Source of the DNA: Fidelibacterota bacterium
Lineage (GTDB): Bacteria; Fidelibacterota; UBA2242; JAFGTP01
Direction of reading: 5' to 3'
NCBI GenBank assembly: GCA_029939785.1
Contig: JAOZSG010000020.1
Span: forward strand, 1-9,299
DNA length: 9,299 nucleotides
Position numbers and translations under genes: made by a program. The notes under the pieces were generated by a model that had not been told where the DNA came from, made no database searches, and worked only from the letters and a program-made list of their open reading frames with translations. Positions 6,821 to 9,299 of the stretch are shown here, piece by piece. Position 1 is the first letter of the stretch; the number at the start of each line of letters is the position of its first letter.

Positions 6821-7954
6821 ATGGACAGAAGAAATTTTTTTAAGACTGTGGGTGGTGGAATGTTAGCTTCAGGTACTATTTTGGGAGTTCCTGGAATTGT
6901 TCAACCTGAAAAAGTTTATGGCTCATCCAAAGGAATGAAATTAACCTATGAAGTAAAAAAATTACAGTTAAGAAATACTTGGACAATAGCACGTAACTCG
7001 AGTAATTTTAAAAATAATGTATTCGTAAAACTTGAAAAAGATGGAATAATAGGAATTGGAGAAGCCGCTCCAAATATCAGATATAATGAATCAACTGAAT
7101 CAACTATAGATACAATTAAAAAAGCTATACCTATTTTTAATAACGCAAATCCAAACGATTTTGTAGAATTAGGTTATGAAATAAAAAAAATATGCAAAGA
7201 TCAGACTGCGGCAAAATGTGCACTGGACATTGCTCTAATGGATTGGGTTGGAAAATCATATCAGCTGCCACTTCACAAATTATGGGGATTAAACCCGAAA
7301 AAAGGACCTTTAACATCATTTTCTATTGGAATTGATAAACCTAAAGTAGTAATACAAAAAACCAAAGATGCCGAACCATATAAAATTTTGAAAGTTAAAC
7401 TGGGCAAAGGTGATGATGAAGGGATGATTAAAGCAGTAAGGTCTGTCGCTCCAAATAAACCCATTAGAGTGGATATTAATGAAGGATGGACTGATAAAGA
7501 AAAAGCAATCAAAAAAATTGAATGGCTTGTTAAGAATGGCGTAGAATTCGTGGAACAACCAATGCCATCTTCTATGCTAAAAGAAACCCGCTGGCTACGA
7601 GACAGATCACCAATTCCATTAATTGCTGATGAGGCTGTTAAGAATGCCCATGACATTCCAAAACTTGCAGAGGCTTATGATGGTATTAATATAAAGATTA
7701 TGAAGTCTGCAGGATTACAGGAAGCTTTAAGGATGATATGGATTGCAAAATCACTTAATTTGAAAATTATGATTGGGTGTATGATTGCTAGTTCGGTATC
7801 AATCTCTGCTGCAGCACAACTGTCATCACTTATAGATTATGCTGATTTAGATGGCAATTTACTTATTTCCAATGATCCGTTTTTGGGTGTAAAAGTTATT
7901 GATGGAAGATTAGTATTAAATGATAAATTTGGTATTGGTGTGAATGAAATTTAA
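6821..7954 (+). CDS. Tat-exported dipeptide epimerase (L-Ala-D/L-Glu epimerase type, enolase superfamily)
   Basis: Enzymes of this type use Mg2+ and two lysines to invert the C-terminal residue of dipeptides such as L-Ala-D-Glu from murein. Residues 1-35 form a twin-arginine signal (DRRNFFK at 2-8, then a Gly/Ala-rich hydrophobic stretch), which predicts export of the folded, metal-loaded protein. The mature part has the two-domain enolase fold. The N-terminal capping domain is about 40-155. The barrel carries KxK (K191/K193), metal ligands D218 (RVDIN), E245 (VEQPMP) and D270 (IADEA), and the opposite-face lysine K292 in INIKIMK. The C-terminal DxD (D342/D344, in ADLDGNLL) marks dipeptide epimerases rather than muconate or o-succinylbenzoate enzymes. 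Every expected catalytic residue is present. At 377 aa it is normal length plus signal. It stands alone between a hybrid kinase and a convergent signalling operon, with no murein-recycling genes beside it, so the true dipeptide substrate is uncertain. Confidence 0.88.
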   Translation: MDRRNFFKTVGGGMLASGTILGVPGIVQPEKVYGSSKGMKLTYEVKKLQLRNTWTIARNSSNFKNNVFVKLEKDGIIGIGEAAPNIRYNESTESTIDTIKKAIPIFNNANPNDFVELGYEIKKICKDQTAAKCALDIALMDWVGKSYQLPLHKLWGLNPKKGPLTSFSIGIDKPKVVIQKTKDAEPYKILKVKLGKGDDEGMIKAVRSVAPNKPIRVDINEGWTDKEKAIKKIEWLVKNGVEFVEQPMPSSMLKETRWLRDRSPIPLIADEAVKNAHDIPKLAEAYDGINIKIMKSAGLQEALRMIWIAKSLNLKIMIGCMIASSVSISAAAQLSSLIDYADLDGNLLISNDPFLGVKVIDGRLVLNDKFGIGVNEI

Positions 7955-7978
7955 TTTTTTAACTCATATTAATATTAC

Positions 7979-8006
7979 AAAAGCCCTAATTTTTTAAAGG
8001 GCTTTT
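7979..8006. terminator. Bidirectional intrinsic terminator between convergent genes
   Basis: A nine-base stem (7979-7987 with 7998-8006, core AGCCCT/AGGGCT) has a 10-base AT loop. The right arm ends in TTTT, continued by ATTATATT; the left arm begins AAAA, which is a T run on the opposite strand. It lies 24 bp after the epimerase stop and directly after the stop codon (8008-8010) of the minus-strand regulator, so it can end both transcripts. Confidence 0.85.
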
Positions 8007-8007
8007 A

Positions 8008-8403
8008 TTATATTAATTCCAATTCTTTAAGCCGGCTAAGTACTTTCATTTTTATTACCGGTTTTAATATATAGGAGTTGCAACCATATTTTACAACAGA
8101 ATCCAAAATAACTTTTGAATCGTCTATTGCAGTTGTCATAATAATTGTTGCTTGTTTTTCTTTTGGGATACTGCTTTTATTTTCAATTTCCCGGATTTTT
8201 TGTAAAACAACCTGCCCATTAACATCTGGCATAATTATATCAAGCATAATTAAATTGTATGGTGAATTTTCTTTTAAAGCCATCCAAAATGCCTGAATAG
8301 CATCTTTTCCATTTGGTACAGTAGTACAATCACCAAAAGGAGACAGAATCTTTTTTAATAATAATCGTGTAGTTAACTCATCATCTACAATTAAACTTTT
8401 CAT
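8008..8403 (-). CDS. Single-domain CheY-like response regulator
   Basis: The protein is a stand-alone receiver domain of 131 aa with no output domain. The phosphorylation site is complete: acidic pair D7/D8, phosphoacceptor D55 in MLDIIMP, T91 in MTTA, and K114 in YILKP. The loop around residues 73-84, between helix 3 and strand 4, is a little longer than in CheY. It probably acts as a phosphate shuttle or sink, or through protein contacts, as final receiver for an HPt. It lies 31 bp downstream of the REC-HPt gene on the same strand, so the two are almost certainly co-transcribed and functionally linked. The ribosome site is weak (A-rich AAGAAAGA upstream). Its stop lies against the shared terminator. 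Confidence 0.92.
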   Translation of the reverse strand: MKSLIVDDELTTRLLLKKILSPFGDCTTVPNGKDAIQAFWMALKENSPYNLIMLDIIMPDVNGQVVLQKIREIENKSSIPKEKQATIIMTTAIDDSKVILDSVVKYGCNSYILKPVIKMKVLSRLKELELI

Positions 8404-8434
8404 AAATAAATCTTTCTTAGTTTATAATTTATAA

Positions 8435-9299
8435 TCAAATTTTAGCAATTTCACAAAAAATATCAAACTCTTTTATTAAATTTGGTAATAAGGATTGAGC
8501 ATTATTTAAATTATTTTCTTTCCCAAATATTTCCATTTTTGCAGAAATCGCTTTTAAATTTTGTGCTTCAACATTTGCTGAAGCTCCTTTAAAAGAATGT
8601 GCAAGTCTGGTAATCTCTTTTATATTATTTTTCTTAAAAACGATATGTAAATTTTCAATAATTTCTAATCCCTGACTAATATATGCTTCAATCAATTCAT
8701 CAAATAATTCAATATCATTGTCCAATCTTTCTATTAATAAATTTTTATTAAATATATTTGTATTAGAATCATCTTTAGGATTTATTTGCTTCTTATTCTT
8801 CTTATTATTATTATCAATAACTTTTGTAGTATATTTTTGAATTAATTCATACAACTCACTTTTTTGTATAGGTTTAGATAAGTAATCATTCATTCCTTCT
8901 TCAATACAAAAGTCTTTATATCCCTGGGTTGCATGTGCAGTTACCGCAACTATTGGAATTTGACTATCATATATTCCGGAATGGTTTTCACGAATTTTAT
9001 GAGTTGTTTGAAAACCATCCAAAATTGGCATTTGAATATCCATTAATATTAAATCATATTTTTTATTTTTTAATAGCTTTAAAACTTCTGTTCCATTGAT
9101 TGCAACATCAATGTGTTTTGTAATTGGCTCTAAAAGTTTGACTGCTAATTTTCGATTAATAATATTATCATCAGCAACAATTATACAGAGTTCTTTTTTA
9201 TTAAAATCATATTTCTTTATATTATTATCTGATTTTAATGGTTTGTTCCTGTAGATCATCCTCATAAGTTTAGATATATATATTGGCTTTGAAATTGAT
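8435..9299 (-). CDS. C-terminal part of a hybrid histidine kinase: (REC end)-REC-HPt, cut by the window edge
   Basis: Numbering from the Met at 9265, a receiver spans about 25-145 (D32/D33, phosphoacceptor D76 in LMDIQMP, T109 in VTA, K131 in LSKP). A low-complexity Asn/Lys linker follows (about 150-170), then an HPt domain (about 175-276) with phosphoacceptor H223 in LAHSFKG. I do not take that Met as the true start. The frame has no stop from 9265 to the window end, and the 11 extra codons plus the first residues read SISKPIYISKLMRMIY. That is the KP loop and last helix of another receiver. The whole protein therefore probably has at least two receivers and, by family pattern, a kinase core further upstream (BarA/LuxQ-like order HK-REC-REC-HPt). 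The HPt would move phosphate from its receiver to a separate regulator such as the one 31 bp downstream. The visible part has no membrane segment. Confidence 0.9.
   Translation of the reverse strand, partial: SISKPIYISKLMRMIYRNKPLKSDNNIKKYDFNKKELCIIVADDNIINRKLAVKLLEPITKHIDVAINGTEVLKLLKNKKYDLILMDIQMPILDGFQTTHKIRENHSGIYDSQIPIVAVTAHATQGYKDFCIEEGMNDYLSKPIQKSELYELIQKYTTKVIDNNNKKNKKQINPKDDSNTNIFNKNLLIERLDNDIELFDELIEAYISQGLEIIENLHIVFKKNNIKEITRLAHSFKGASANVEAQNLKAISAKMEIFGKENNLNNAQSLLPNLIKEFDIFCEIAKI

Noticed and set aside
8078..8296. Plus-strand 72-codon frame opposite the CheY-like gene
   Set aside because: It lies wholly inside a well-supported receiver gene and resembles no protein; its hydrophobic stretch is the mirror of receiver beta strands.

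Overview
The window is very AT-rich and densely coded. It holds six protein genes, the probable last bases of a tRNA gene, two clear intrinsic terminators and one GC-rich palindromic repeat. The mix suggests a Gram-negative bacterium of the Bacteroidota / FCB side (Bacteroidota, Ignavibacteria, Marinimicrobia-like lineages). The supporting signs are a lipoprotein built from PKD plus choice-of-anchor-D/ASH-type repeats, a probable outer-membrane or periplasmic partner, a Tat-exported enolase-superfamily epimerase, hybrid histidine kinases, a TAnnTTTG-type promoter candidate and mostly weak Shine-Dalgarno sites. This placement is an inference from gene content; no marker gene in the window settles it.

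Layout. Positions 1-8 read like the 3' end of a tRNA (acceptor strand, discriminator A, encoded CCA), followed at once by a 13-bp perfect terminator hairpin. Next, on the + strand, is a 993-aa lipoprotein (132-3113) with one PKD-like domain and eight tandem beta-sandwich repeats. Its probable operon partner, a 257-aa secreted protein of unknown function (3171-3944), follows 57 bp later. After a 237-bp gap comes a 799-aa cytoplasmic hybrid sensor kinase (4182-6581) with order REC-coiled coil-PAS-PAS-HisKA-HATPase-REC. It starts at a TTG codon placed by a GAGG Shine-Dalgarno. A 239-bp gap holds the GC-rich palindrome and a good AAGGA ribosome site for a Tat-signal dipeptide epimerase (6821-7954).

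A terminator hairpin that works in both directions separates the epimerase from a convergent minus-strand signalling operon. That operon has a single-domain CheY-like regulator (8008-8403) downstream of a REC-HPt protein (8435 to the right edge). The REC-HPt frame stays open to the window edge, and the extra residues look like the tail of another receiver domain. The gene is therefore almost certainly the C-terminal part of a larger hybrid kinase cut by the window.

How the genes may work together. The two signalling loci hold all the parts of a multistep phosphorelay: kinase, several receivers, an HPt and an output-less receiver. The + strand kinase has two receivers but no HPt and no DNA-binding output, so it must pass phosphate or contacts to something else, and the HPt next door is a candidate. 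The lipoprotein and its small partner look like a cell-envelope pair. The epimerase probably handles murein-type dipeptides outside the cytoplasm. No mobile element, CRISPR array, phage gene or defence system is visible. The most unusual items are the alternating A/B repeat organisation of the lipoprotein, the one-cysteine-per-repeat pattern in it, and the Tat export of an enzyme family that is normally cytoplasmic.
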